From Granulicella sp. 5B5 (lineage in GTDB: Bacteria > Acidobacteriota > Terriglobia > Terriglobales > Acidobacteriaceae), in the NCBI RefSeq assembly GCF_014083945.1, contig NZ_CP046444.1:1736001-1800000 (forward strand): 64,000 bases of DNA, in the 5' to 3' direction. A program made the position numbers and the translations under genes. Below are positions 28,258-36,870 of the stretch, in pieces. Within the stretch, counting starts at the first letter, position 1. Each line of letters opens with the position of its first letter. The notes beneath the pieces are model-generated. The model did not search any database and was not told the DNA's origin. It worked only from the letters and a program-made list of their open reading frames with translations.

Positions 28258-28373
28258 GACAATTGGATGTGCGTCAACGCCTTCAGGACTCCATGCAACG
28301 TTCCTGCGCAAAAGCCGTCCAATGTGGGTGTTCGCGTAGACTAAGCGCGAAGGCACGCTGCGGAGGCGTCCCG

Positions 28374-29432
28374 ATGGTGCAAACGATGCGTGCTGGAAGG
28401 TGGTTGACGGCGGTTGCGATCTTCGCGACGGCTGCCTGCGCGTTTGCCCAGACCCCAGACAGCACAACCGACACCCAGAGCGCCTCTACTGATAGCCAGA
28501 GCACCCCTGCGAGCGCGCAGGACGGCGCTCCAAACGCGCAGGGCAAACCTACCACCAAGCCGCAGCCCAAGGACGCTGACAAGTCCAAGGTGAAAGAGGC
28601 CTACAAGCCACTGCTGCACGGCCAGCTCGTCGTCTGGCTGGTAGAGCCCTCCGGCCCGGGCCCAGCGATTGTGAACGCGGCAACACCGCAGCGCGCGCCC
28701 ATCACTTACCGCGAAGCTACGCCCAGCACGCTCGGCCAGAACGCCAGTACCTACGGCACGGACGCGAGCAAGTACGGCGTCGATGCCGACAGCCGCACCA
28801 TCGCGCGCGTTCCCAACAACTCCGGCCCGGACGCCGATACAAACGCTGCTACCAAGGCCGGCTATCGCGAGCAGACCTCCGGCAGCTTCGGCCAGGTAGC
28901 CAGCAATATGGGCACAGCGGCCAGCGACCATGGTCAGACCTCCGGCAGTCTCGGCATAACTGCCAGTAACTATGGTGTGGATTCCAGCAACTACGGCATC
29001 GACGCCAGCAACTTTGGGCATTCGCTGGGCGACCTCGCCGGTGCGGGCGAGCTGAAGCCCACGCCCGTAAGCCTGCCCTTCTCCGATCAGCTGCAAGCGT
29101 CGCTCGCGAACCGGTTTCCGAACCTGAAGGTGCAGTATCTCGATGTGGGCTCCAATGACGTGAAGACGCGACTGCGTGCCGCGATCTCAAAGGACTATCC
29201 CGACGTCATCATCCTCGATGGCTTCGCCACCACGTGGCCCGGGCTGCCGCAGGACGTCCGCGATGCGCTGCTCCACTACGAAGGCCCCACGCCGAGCGCG
29301 AAGGACCGTCGCGAGGGCCGGCTGCCGCCAATCTGGTACGTCACGCGCCACGCGCCGCACGCATCGGAGGCCCACGCTCTCGCCGTCTATCTGGACGACG
29401 AGGTGCATCCCATCGTCACCGACCAGCAGTAA
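28374..29432 (+). CDS. Exported protein with heptapeptide repeats, function unknown
   Basis: A 352-residue protein. The ATG at 28374 has GGAGG seven bases upstream and gives a signal peptide (VQTMRAGRWLTAVAIFATA, cleavage near CAFAQT). A Thr/Ser/Gln/Lys-rich linker leads to LLHGQLVVWLVEPSG. From about residue 123 to 216 there are seven-residue units of the form xASxYGx: NASTYGT, DASKYGV, then TSGSFGQ, VASNMGT, AASDHGQ, TSGSLGI, TASNYGV, DSSNYGI, DASNFGH. The C-terminal 130 residues (LPFSDQLQASLANRFPNLKV, YPDVIILDGFATTW, WYVTRHAPH) look globular and slightly like a solute-binding domain. The repeats resemble the period of YadA-type head beta-rolls only loosely. I do not recognise the family. 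Confidence 0.7.
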   Translation: MVQTMRAGRWLTAVAIFATAACAFAQTPDSTTDTQSASTDSQSTPASAQDGAPNAQGKPTTKPQPKDADKSKVKEAYKPLLHGQLVVWLVEPSGPGPAIVNAATPQRAPITYREATPSTLGQNASTYGTDASKYGVDADSRTIARVPNNSGPDADTNAATKAGYREQTSGSFGQVASNMGTAASDHGQTSGSLGITASNYGVDSSNYGIDASNFGHSLGDLAGAGELKPTPVSLPFSDQLQASLANRFPNLKVQYLDVGSNDVKTRLRAAISKDYPDVIILDGFATTWPGLPQDVRDALLHYEGPTPSAKDRREGRLPPIWYVTRHAPHASEAHALAVYLDDEVHPIVTDQQ

Positions 29433-29458
29433 CGCGCCACATTCGCTATCCTCATTCT

Positions 29459-30286
29459 GTGGATGTCGTACAGGAACAGCGAACTCCGTTCGTCACAGTG
29501 GAAGGTCTGCGCGTGTCGTTTGGCGCGCACCAGGCAGTGCGCGATATCTCCTTCGCCATTGCGCCGGGTGAGACGCTTGGCCTCGTCGGCGAGTCAGGCT
29601 CAGGCAAGTCCGCAACAAGCCTTGCACTGATGCGGCTGCTGCCGCCTACCGCACGCCTCGAAGGCCGCATCCTGCTGGATGGACAAGATCTGCTGGCGCT
29701 GCGCGAGGAGCCGATGCGGCGGCTGCGCGGCTCCTGCATTGCGATGATCTTTCAGGAGCCGATGACCGCGCTGAACCCGGTGATGACCGTCGGCCGCCAG
29801 ATCGCCGAAGCCCTGCTGGCCCACGCGCCGCGCACCCCTCGTCGCGAAGTCCGCGAACGCGTGCTCGCCGCTATGCACGAAGTCGCGCTGCCTGATCCCG
29901 CGCGCCGCATCGACGACTACCCACACCAGTTCTCCGGCGGCCAGCGCCAGCGCATCGTCATCGCCATGGCCATCCTGAACAAACCCCGGCTGCTCATCGC
30001 CGACGAGCCGACCACGGCGCTCGACGTCACCGTGCAGGCGCAGATTCTTGCGCTGCTCAAGCGCCTGCGCGAAGAACACAACCTGGCGATGCTCTTCATC
30101 TCGCATGATCTCGCCGTCGTCTCGCAGGTGGCCGACCGCGTCGCCGTCATGCGGCAGGGCGAGATCGTAGAACAGGGCGCCATGCACGACGTGCTCACAC
30201 GCCCACAGCACCCCTACACGCGCAGCCTGCTGGCCAGCGTACCCACCATGTCCACCGACCGCGAGCGACCTCTGGCCACAGTTTGA
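29459..30286 (+). CDS. OppD/DppD-like ABC transporter ATPase, orphan
   Basis: A 275-residue nucleotide-binding protein of the oligopeptide/dipeptide/nickel class. Motifs: Walker [10 protein letters not shown]-loop [15 protein letters not shown] (diagnostic of OppD/DppD), signature FSGGQRQR, Walker [13 protein letters not shown], switch His in [10 protein letters not shown], and the oligo_HPY tail [13 protein letters not shown]. The start is probably GTG at 29459, with no good ribosome site; GTG at 29498 is an alternative. No permease, second ATPase or binding protein is adjacent, so it must serve a transporter encoded elsewhere. The protein is shorter than usual OppD (about 330), ending right after the HPY motif. 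It lies 26 bases after the repeat protein gene. Confidence 0.9.
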   Translation: MDVVQEQRTPFVTVEGLRVSFGAHQAVRDISFAIAPGETLGLVGESGSGKSATSLALMRLLPPTARLEGRILLDGQDLLALREEPMRRLRGSCIAMIFQEPMTALNPVMTVGRQIAEALLAHAPRTPRREVRERVLAAMHEVALPDPARRIDDYPHQFSGGQRQRIVIAMAILNKPRLLIADEPTTALDVTVQAQILALLKRLREEHNLAMLFISHDLAVVSQVADRVAVMRQGEIVEQGAMHDVLTRPQHPYTRSLLASVPTMSTDRERPLATV

Positions 30287-30306
30287 GATAGACTAGCGTC
30301 CGTTGC

Positions 30307-31056
30307 ATGCGAGCCTTGGTCATCTCCGATATTCATGGCAACTTCCACGCGCTGGAGGCTGTGCTCGCCGCAGCACCCGCACACGATGCTGTCTGGAACC
30401 TCGGCGATGTGGTTGGCTACGGCGCTCGCCCGAATGAGGTCGTAGAGCTGCTGCGAGGCATCTCCACGCTGGACGTGCGGGGCAATCACGACCGCGTCTG
30501 CACAGGCCTGACGAGCTCGCAGGGCTTCAACCCGGTCGCTGCAGAGGCTGCGGCATGGACGCATGGCACGCTGACGGACTCCAACCTGGAGTGGTTGAAG
30601 GCAATGCCCAAGGGCCCTGTGGCCGTCGGCGAAACCATCGTATGCGCGCACGGCTCGCCGCTGCATGAGGACCACTACATCCTCTCCATGCGCGATGCGT
30701 GGGCGCCCCTGCAGCGCATGGAGTCCAGCATCGCGTTCTTCGGCCACACACATGTGCAGGGCAACTTCTCGCTGCTGGAGAACGACTGGGAAGAAGAGCG
30801 CCCGCAGTATGCGGAGCGCGAAGCCGCAGCGCAACAACGGTTGGAACTTCGCGCTGGCACAAAGCACCTCATCAATCCCGGCTCGGTCGGCCAGCCGCGC
30901 GATATGGACTGGCGCGCCGCGTTCGCCATCTATGACGACATGGACTCCAGCGTAACCTTTCATCGCGTACCGTATGACGTAGAAGCAGCGCAGGCTGCCA
31001 TCCGGGCGGCCAAGCTGCCGGAGCGGCTCGCCGCTCGCCTCCAGACAGGGCGATAA
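30307..31056 (+). CDS. Calcineurin-like metallophosphoesterase
   Basis: A 249-residue cytoplasmic phosphoesterase with the full set of dinuclear metal motifs in order: SDIHGN, GDVVGYG, GNHD, AHGS and GHTH, ending in INPGSVGQPRD. This matches the YfcE/MJ0936-type single-domain phosphodiesterases. The ATG at 30307 begins MRALVISDIHGN with no alternative. It lies 20 bases after the ATPase gene and ten before the cupin gene, so these three may be one transcript. The substrate is not predictable. Confidence 0.92.
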   Translation: MRALVISDIHGNFHALEAVLAAAPAHDAVWNLGDVVGYGARPNEVVELLRGISTLDVRGNHDRVCTGLTSSQGFNPVAAEAAAWTHGTLTDSNLEWLKAMPKGPVAVGETIVCAHGSPLHEDHYILSMRDAWAPLQRMESSIAFFGHTHVQGNFSLLENDWEEERPQYAEREAAAQQRLELRAGTKHLINPGSVGQPRDMDWRAAFAIYDDMDSSVTFHRVPYDVEAAQAAIRAAKLPERLAARLQTGR

Positions 31057-31065
31057 CCTAACAAG

Positions 31066-31419
31066 ATGACAGACACGGTCAACCTCGCCGAGAAGCTCGG
31101 AACCTTCAGCGACCACTGGTCGCCACGCACCGTTGCGCAGTTCAATGGTCATGATGTGATGGTGGTCAAGGTGCAGGGCGAGTTCGTCTGGCACAAGCAC
31201 GATGAGACTGACGATCTGTTTCTCGTGCTCAAGGGCCTGCTCGAAATCCAGTTGCGCGACCGCATCGTCACACTGAGGCCCGGTGAGATGTTCATCGTTC
31301 CTCGCGGCGTCGAACATTGCCCGCGCGCACTGGAAGAGACGCACCTGCTGTTGATGGAGCCCACCGGCACACCGAACACCGGCGACGCAAAGACTGCCGC
31401 TCCGCGCAAGCTTGCATAA
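31066..31419 (+). CDS. Small cupin-domain protein
   Basis: A 117-residue single cupin. The first motif is VWHKHDETDDLFLVLKG, giving two His and an acidic metal ligand; the second is PRGVEHCPRALEETHLLLMEP, giving the third His. The length and the sequence around FIVPRGVEHCP match small bacterial cupins of unknown function near hydrolases. It follows the phosphoesterase gene by nine bases and is convergent with the patatin-barrel gene. Role unknown. Confidence 0.9.
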   Translation: MTDTVNLAEKLGTFSDHWSPRTVAQFNGHDVMVVKVQGEFVWHKHDETDDLFLVLKGLLEIQLRDRIVTLRPGEMFIVPRGVEHCPRALEETHLLLMEPTGTPNTGDAKTAAPRKLA

Positions 31420-31430
31420 CGCAGCCTCGT

Positions 31431-33926
31431 CTAGAAAAGCCTGCCCAGCGTGAAGATCAGCTTGCGCTCGCCACCGTTGCCGATGGCCGGCGCAACGGAG
31501 ATCACGCCCAGCGGAGTCTCCGCAACGACGCCGAAGTACACATCCTGCCGCAGCAGATTCTCTGTAAACGGAGCGCGCATCTGCCCGATCTCATAGGCCC
31601 CGCCTACATACAGCCCGCCGTTGATCGGCGCCGGCAACGCGCGAATGCGGCGCAGATAGCCCGGCGTGGCCAGGAAGTAATCCGTGCCACGGTACTGGTC
31701 GATCGCGCTGGCCGACAGCCGCAGCGGGCCACCCAGCGTAAACCGGAACGGCTGCGCCACATTGCGATTGAAGTACGTGCCACCTTCGAGGTCCGCAAGA
31801 AAGATGTTCTTCTTCCCCAGCGTCTGCGCGAAGCTGATCTGCGTGGTGAACTCCGGAGCGTTCGGACTGCCCGGCGTGTCATACAAATAGCCGAATGTCG
31901 TCGTCGAGCGTATGCCATATTGCGGCACCAGCGCGCGGTCCTGCGAGTCAAACGTATATTGCGCGCGCACGTACTGGGAGTTGTTGGCATAGTCCGGCAG
32001 CCCATCGCTGCCCGTCGTCGTCTCCCAGCTGATGTAGTGGTCCTGCCAGCCGACGCGGACCTCCTGCTCGCGGCCATTGCCCCAGCCTGCATCCACCCCG
32101 CCGCCGCCAAACTCCAGCTGCCGCTCGGAGAGTCGCGTGTTACCCGAGAATGTTGAGCCTGAGTAGATGTAGTACGGCTGCCGGGAGAGGTCCATGCGCG
32201 GCGCAACAAAGTATCCTGTGTCGCCGAGCTTGCGATAGTACTCACTCTTCAACCGCGTCAAAAAACCCGCATCGATGTTCGTGCGCAACTCGCTGCCATA
32301 CCCGCCGAGATCCTGATAGAGCAGGATCGTGTCCAGCGTGGCGCGCGTTACCCCACCGCTCTGCGCCGCGAAGTTGATGCCCACATCCAGAAATGGCGGC
32401 CCAGTCTTCTTGTCCGACACCGTTACCAGCAGGATCGGCCGCTGCGAATCGCTCGGGACAGCACTGTCATAACCAACGGTATAGTCGGCCTCGTAGCGGC
32501 CATCGCTGCGCACCTCGGCCAGCAGCTTCTCCACCTCATCGGTGTTGACCGGCTTGTCCACCAGCGGCGCAAACATCTTCTCCACAACGTGCTTCACCGC
32601 TGGGTCCGGCGCATTCACTGCGATACGCAACACATCCTTCACCGGCCCGCGCTCGCGCGCCGCACGCTGGTCGATATAACGCTTCCACTCGGCCTCATTC
32701 ACCGCATACTTCAATAGCTCGGCCTTGTGCACCTCCGCGGCCTCGTAGCCGCGCTGCGCCAATTGCGTTGTCTTCAGATAATCGTTCGCGCCAAAGCCAT
32801 CCACATTCGGCACGATCACGATATTCGCCAGCTTGCGCTCCTGGCGCTCGTTGTCTTCAATCGCCACCGCGAACGCCCGCTGCAACACGCCCAGGATCGA
32901 GTCGAGATCGCCCTTGCCGACCGGCTGCAGCGGCAGGCTCACCGCGATGACAACTTGCGCGCCCATATCCTTCACATCCTGCGTGGGCAGGTTCTTCAGG
33001 ATGCCGCCATCGACATACTCATGCCCATCCAGGCTGAACGGCCGAAACACTCCCGGCAACGACGCCGACGCGCGCACCGCATCCGGCAGGCTGCCCCGCG
33101 AAAACGTCACCGAATCCGCATCGTTCAGGTCCGTCGCCGTGCAGCGAAACGGGATGGGCAGATCGTTGAAGTCCATCTGGTCGTTGTAGCGCAGAAACTC
33201 TTTATCCAGCAGCTCGTTCAAACCGGTGTCGGTCAGGATCGCATTGCGAAAGCTGATGCCATGCTTCAGCCCAATCGTGACAGCGTTGGGCAGCTCGCGA
33301 GAGTCCTCGCGCCGGCGGAAGCTCTCCGCCTTGTACGCCTGCTGGATGCGGAAGACACTCGTGACCGATTGCTCATTGAGCACATGCTCCATCTCTTCCG
33401 GAGTATGCCCGGTGGAGTATAGCGCCCCGACGATCGAACCCATGCTCGTGCCTGCGAGCACATCCACCGGAATGTGGTGCTCCTCAAACCAGCGAAGCAC
33501 GCCTACCTCCGTCAACGCCAGCGCAGCGCCGCCGCCCAACGCCACACCAATCGCCGGCCTGTCCGTTGGCAGACCTTGCGGCGGAACCGAAGGGTCAAGA
33601 GGACCCAGCTTCAGCTTCTGTGTGCTGGCAGCCTCTTCCCCTGCGTTAGCCGGCTGGCTGTTGGTGTTATTTTTCTGATCGACCTTCGCCTGGCCCTTCT
33701 TCGGTTTGGAGGGCGCATCCTTGGTGCCGCTCGCAGCAGCGGACGCCGGGACCGCGGGCGTAGCGTCCGGCACCTGGGCTGCGGCAGTCGCAGCGAACAG
33801 CGCAAAGGCCAATCCACAGCACACGGCTCGCATCGGCCACACACGCCGCCGCGTGTCGATGGCAACCAAGGGGTCCAAGGAGTCTTCGTTCTGCACCATA
33901 TCGACGTTCCGTTGCCGGCTCTCCAA
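31431..33926 (-). CDS. Patatin-like phospholipase with outer-membrane barrel (PlpD/type Vd-like)
   Basis: An 831-residue surface lipase-type protein. A signal peptide near residues 30-50 (RAVCCGLAFALFAAT, cleavage near AAAQV) and a Lys/Pro/Gln-rich linker lead to the patatin domain. This has nucleophile motif AGTSMGSIVGALY (about residue 160) and dyad Asp in EYVDGGILKNLP (about 304). The oxyanion segment reads GGGAALALTEVGVL, where GGGGARGxxHIGVL is usual. A POTRA-like region (about 430-500) and a 16-strand-type barrel close with FTLGRLF. The start is TTG at 33926; an ATG at 33899 is an alternative. It is convergent with the cupin gene and follows msrA on the same strand. Confidence 0.9.
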   Translation of the reverse strand: MESRQRNVDMVQNEDSLDPLVAIDTRRRVWPMRAVCCGLAFALFAATAAAQVPDATPAVPASAAASGTKDAPSKPKKGQAKVDQKNNTNSQPANAGEEAASTQKLKLGPLDPSVPPQGLPTDRPAIGVALGGGAALALTEVGVLRWFEEHHIPVDVLAGTSMGSIVGALYSTGHTPEEMEHVLNEQSVTSVFRIQQAYKAESFRRREDSRELPNAVTIGLKHGISFRNAILTDTGLNELLDKEFLRYNDQMDFNDLPIPFRCTATDLNDADSVTFSRGSLPDAVRASASLPGVFRPFSLDGHEYVDGGILKNLPTQDVKDMGAQVVIAVSLPLQPVGKGDLDSILGVLQRAFAVAIEDNERQERKLANIVIVPNVDGFGANDYLKTTQLAQRGYEAAEVHKAELLKYAVNEAEWKRYIDQRAARERGPVKDVLRIAVNAPDPAVKHVVEKMFAPLVDKPVNTDEVEKLLAEVRSDGRYEADYTVGYDSAVPSDSQRPILLVTVSDKKTGPPFLDVGINFAAQSGGVTRATLDTILLYQDLGGYGSELRTNIDAGFLTRLKSEYYRKLGDTGYFVAPRMDLSRQPYYIYSGSTFSGNTRLSERQLEFGGGGVDAGWGNGREQEVRVGWQDHYISWETTTGSDGLPDYANNSQYVRAQYTFDSQDRALVPQYGIRSTTTFGYLYDTPGSPNAPEFTTQISFAQTLGKKNIFLADLEGGTYFNRNVAQPFRFTLGGPLRLSASAIDQYRGTDYFLATPGYLRRIRALPAPINGGLYVGGAYEIGQMRAPFTENLLRQDVYFGVVAETPLGVISVAPAIGNGGERKLIFTLGRLF

Positions 33927-34023
33927 AGTTCAGGCCCTCTACACGCTAACGCTACAGCACAACAGGAGACTCTCTGCTGTGATGCGCCAGCGCGGCGCCG
34001 AGTGGTATGGCGCACACCCGGTC

Positions 34024-34650
34024 TTAGCGCCCATACTCCTGAAACAGATCGGGAAACTGCTGTCCCAGCGCCGCGATCTTCGGCACATCGCACACCTGGA
34101 TGTACGGATTGTGCGGGTTCTTCATCGCGTAGTCCTGGTGGTAGTCCTCGCCCTTGTAGAAGCGCTCCAGCGGCACAATCTGCGTCACGATCGGCGCATG
34201 GAACACCTGCGCGGCGTCGAGCTGCTTCACGTAGGCTTCAGCCACCTTGCGCTGCTGGTCATCGGTAAAAAAGATCGCCGACCGGTAGCTGGTGCCCACG
34301 TCCGCGCCCTGGCGGTTCAGCTGCGTGGGGTCGTGCACCACGGAGAAGAAGATGCGCAGCAGCGTGCCGTAGCTCACCTTGCTCGGGTCGAACAGTACCT
34401 CAATCGCCTCGGCGTGACCCGTATCCTCGCCACAAACCGCACGATAGTTCGCCGTCTCCTCGCTTCCGCCGGAGTAGCCCACCGTCGTCTGCACCACGCC
34501 CTTCACTCGCTGAAACACCGACTGCACGCCCCAGAAGCAGCCACCGGCAAATACAGCGGTATCCAGCTCGCCGGTCTCCCAGCCACTCTCCGGCATGTTG
34601 ATGTCTTCGATCGGTGCGGGAATTGGTTCACGACGTGTTGCGACAGCCAT
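34024..34650 (-). CDS. msrA: Peptide methionine-S-sulfoxide reductase A
   Basis: A 208-residue enzyme that reduces methionine-S-sulfoxide in oxidised proteins. The catalytic motif is GGCFWGVQ; further conserved segments are VGYSGG, GHAEAIEVLFDP, FFSVVHDPTQLNRQG and RSAIFF. A resolving Cys may be the one in YIQVCDVPK. The ATG at 34650 has GGAG eight bases upstream, which decides the start. The same frame stays open upstream to 34908 and encodes a plausible membrane helix (EFGAVLVIAIVLW); that longer form has no ribosome site but is noted under findings. There is no msrB nearby. Confidence 0.94.
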   Translation of the reverse strand: MAVATRREPIPAPIEDINMPESGWETGELDTAVFAGGCFWGVQSVFQRVKGVVQTTVGYSGGSEETANYRAVCGEDTGHAEAIEVLFDPSKVSYGTLLRIFFSVVHDPTQLNRQGADVGTSYRSAIFFTDDQQRKVAEAYVKQLDAAQVFHAPIVTQIVPLERFYKGEDYHQDYAMKNPHNPYIQVCDVPKIAALGQQFPDLFQEYGR

Positions 34651-34914
34651 ACTGTTTCTCCTCTGCGTAAACGACCTCCAGAGCACGATGGCGATGACCA
34701 GCACCGCCCCGAACTCCAACATCTGCATCGCAATAGTCAGCGGCGAAGAGAGGTTCACTCCCATTGGACGCACATTGGCCACCAACGATGCCTGAGTCTC
34801 GCATCGGCTCATTGCAGGGGCATTATCGGTCGCAGAAAGGGAGGAATCAAGCGAGTTAACACCACCCTCAACCGCTACTTGAAGTGTTGAGCTAACTCTC
34901 TCAAACATAGAGCC

Positions 34915-35253
34915 TTACCCCGGAGGCCAGCCCATATGCCGCTTCCCGAGCAGATGTAAATGGAGGTGCCCGACTGTCTGGCCGCCGTCGTCGCCGGTAT
35001 TGATCACCACGCGATAGCCGCCATCCAGTTTCTGCTCGCGCGCGACCTCAATCGCAGCAGCCAGCAGGCGCCCCAGCAGCGGCGCCTCCGCAGGCGAGGT
35101 GTGCGCCAGCGAAGCATGGTGCGCCTTGGGGATGAGCAGCACATGCACCGGCGCCTGCGGATTGATGTCAGGAAACGCCAGCAGTTCGTCGGTCTCATAC
35201 AACCGAGTGACGGGAATCGTGCCGGCAGCGATCTTGCAGAAGAGGCAATCCAT
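34915..35253 (-). CDS. HIT-family nucleotide-binding protein
   Basis: A 112-residue histidine-triad hydrolase (Hint-like purine nucleoside phosphoramidase). The start MDCLFCKIAAGTIP gives the usual paired Cys metal site, and the C-terminal active site is VGHLHLHLLGKRHMGWPPG with the His triad. FPDINPQAPVHVLLIPKAHH is also diagnostic. The ATG at 35253 is the family start. It lies about 260 bases upstream of msrA on the same strand and is preceded by a heptamer-rich spacer. Confidence 0.95.
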   Translation of the reverse strand: MDCLFCKIAAGTIPVTRLYETDELLAFPDINPQAPVHVLLIPKAHHASLAHTSPAEAPLLGRLLAAAIEVAREQKLDGGYRVVINTGDDGGQTVGHLHLHLLGKRHMGWPPG

Positions 35254-35347
35254 AAAGCAGAGAGTAGAGAGTAGAGGAGCAGAGGGTCAAGCATGGCACC
35301 GCTCTACCTGCTTCTCCACTCCTTTACTCATCTACTCCTCTACTTCT
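35254..35347. repeat. AGTAGAG-rich inverted repeat tract
   Basis: The whole gap between the HIT gene and the M48 protease gene is low-complexity: AGAGAGTAGAGAGTAGAGGA near 35260-35280 is answered by CTACTCCTCTACTTCTCTAC near 35332-35351, so the two sides can pair into a long hairpin. Confidence 0.65.
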
Positions 35348-36682
35348 CTACTTCTTGAAGTACTTCGGCTCCATCCCGGATGCCCAGGGATCATAGGCCT
35401 TTGCGAACGCCGCGCGACGGCCTACTGCAGGATGGTTGTACGTCCAGAACTCGATGAACTGGTTCGGATTCGGGTCCACCAGCGAGGTCTCGCCCAGCAC
35501 ATCGAACGCGTCCTTCGCTGTCGTCTGCGGGTCCGCGACGAGGCCGTGAATCGCCTCCTGTCCGTAGACATCGGCGGCGTGCTCGTCCATGCGGCTCAAC
35601 CCATTCGTGATGGGCTCGGAGATCAACCCAAACACCGAAAACGCCAGCAGCAGCACCGCAAACGCCGCCCAGTCATTCTGCGAAGCCACGCCCCAGCGCC
35701 TGCCGAACCGCGTAATCATGATCTGCACAAAGTAGTAGCCGAGGAAGAGCACAACAAACAGCCCGGCAATCGCCTCGACCACACCGATCACGATGTGGTT
35801 CAGCACATAATGCCCACTCTCATGCCCGAAGATGAACAGCACCTCGTCGGGCGTGCCCTTCTGCAATGACGTGTCCCAAACGACCACGCGCTTGGAGCTG
35901 CCGAAGCCGGTCACATAGGCGTTCAGCGTCGTCACCTTCGCGCTGGCCTTCATCAGGAACATCCGCTCCGGCGGAATATTCATGTGCCCCTTCTCGACGA
36001 TCTTCTCCAGCTGCGCAACCAGCTCGGGGTTGGTCTTCTGCAGCGGCTCGAACTTGTCATAGAGCAGATTGATGTACGGCGACACAAAGATCGCGAGCAG
36101 CACCAGCGGAATCGTGCAAAGCCAGAACGCAAACCACCATCTGCGCGGGAACTTGCGGATCACCCAGAACAGCAGCATCATCACTAGGTCCAGCACCATC
36201 AACCCCAGCACGAAGCTCTTGCCCTGGTCGCTGAACCAACTGCCCCAGCTCTGCACGGAGAGACCGTACTTCAGCGACAGGTGCTGGCTATAGAGGTCCA
36301 CCGGCAACTCCAGCAGAGTACTGGCGATATTGAATAGCAGGATGAAGACAAACCCCTGCAGCCAGCGGTTTGTCCCGCGGCCCACGGCGACGTTCCGCAT
36401 CCACGCCACCGCACCAAATCCCAGCAACAGCAGCAGGCTCACGATCCCCCACAGCTCATCGGCAAAGTGCATGGTGTCGCGCACCGTGTTCAGGTGAACC
36501 GCCTTCGCCAGTTTGTCCGGCGGCAGCGAGTAGTCCGGGATGTTGCCGTCGCGGGGCGCGGCATCCAGCTCCTGCTGCGCGTAGACGTTGGCCGCATGCT
36601 CCGCGGCGGTCTCGCTGGCGCGTGCAGGCAGCGCCACAGGCAGCAGCAGGCAGAGTACGAGAATCATTCGCAACAGGCGCAT
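35348..36682 (-). CDS. M48-family membrane metalloprotease (Ste24/HtpX-like)
   Basis: A 444-residue integral-membrane zinc protease related to CAAX prenyl protease 1. An N-terminal signal-like helix (MRLLRMILVLCLLLPVALPA) and several further spans surround the catalytic motif HESGH in FGHESGHYVLNH (about residue 285), with the third ligand Glu in MDEHAADVYGQEA. The motif LNAYVTGFGSSKRVVVWDT before the zinc site is typical of Ste24 proteins. The ATG at 36682 is chosen over an upstream extension to 36742 because it gives the signal-like N-terminus; a GAGGA lies about 12 bases upstream. Likely role is quality control of membrane proteins. Confidence 0.9.
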   Translation of the reverse strand: MRLLRMILVLCLLLPVALPARASETAAEHAANVYAQQELDAAPRDGNIPDYSLPPDKLAKAVHLNTVRDTMHFADELWGIVSLLLLLGFGAVAWMRNVAVGRGTNRWLQGFVFILLFNIASTLLELPVDLYSQHLSLKYGLSVQSWGSWFSDQGKSFVLGLMVLDLVMMLLFWVIRKFPRRWWFAFWLCTIPLVLLAIFVSPYINLLYDKFEPLQKTNPELVAQLEKIVEKGHMNIPPERMFLMKASAKVTTLNAYVTGFGSSKRVVVWDTSLQKGTPDEVLFIFGHESGHYVLNHIVIGVVEAIAGLFVVLFLGYYFVQIMITRFGRRWGVASQNDWAAFAVLLLAFSVFGLISEPITNGLSRMDEHAADVYGQEAIHGLVADPQTTAKDAFDVLGETSLVDPNPNQFIEFWTYNHPAVGRRAAFAKAYDPWASGMEPKYFKK

Positions 36683-36870
36683 AGCTTGGGTTTTCCTCGT
36701 TGATCGTTTCTTCTTTATGACTTTTGAGTCTGCACCACCCAACCCGCACCGGCAAGCGCTTTCTTGCCGTCCCTACGATTTCCGCCGCCTGGCGGCCCTG
36801 ATTACCCGCAGGCAGCGGCTTTCGGTACACTCAGTGTCACAGACATCCCGCGCATGGAAGTGGGCACAAC

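Noticed and set aside
35254-35347. AGTAG-rich tract considered as a CRISPR or insertion-site scar
   Set aside because: No unique spacers and no target-site duplication; it fits the heptamer family seen elsewhere.
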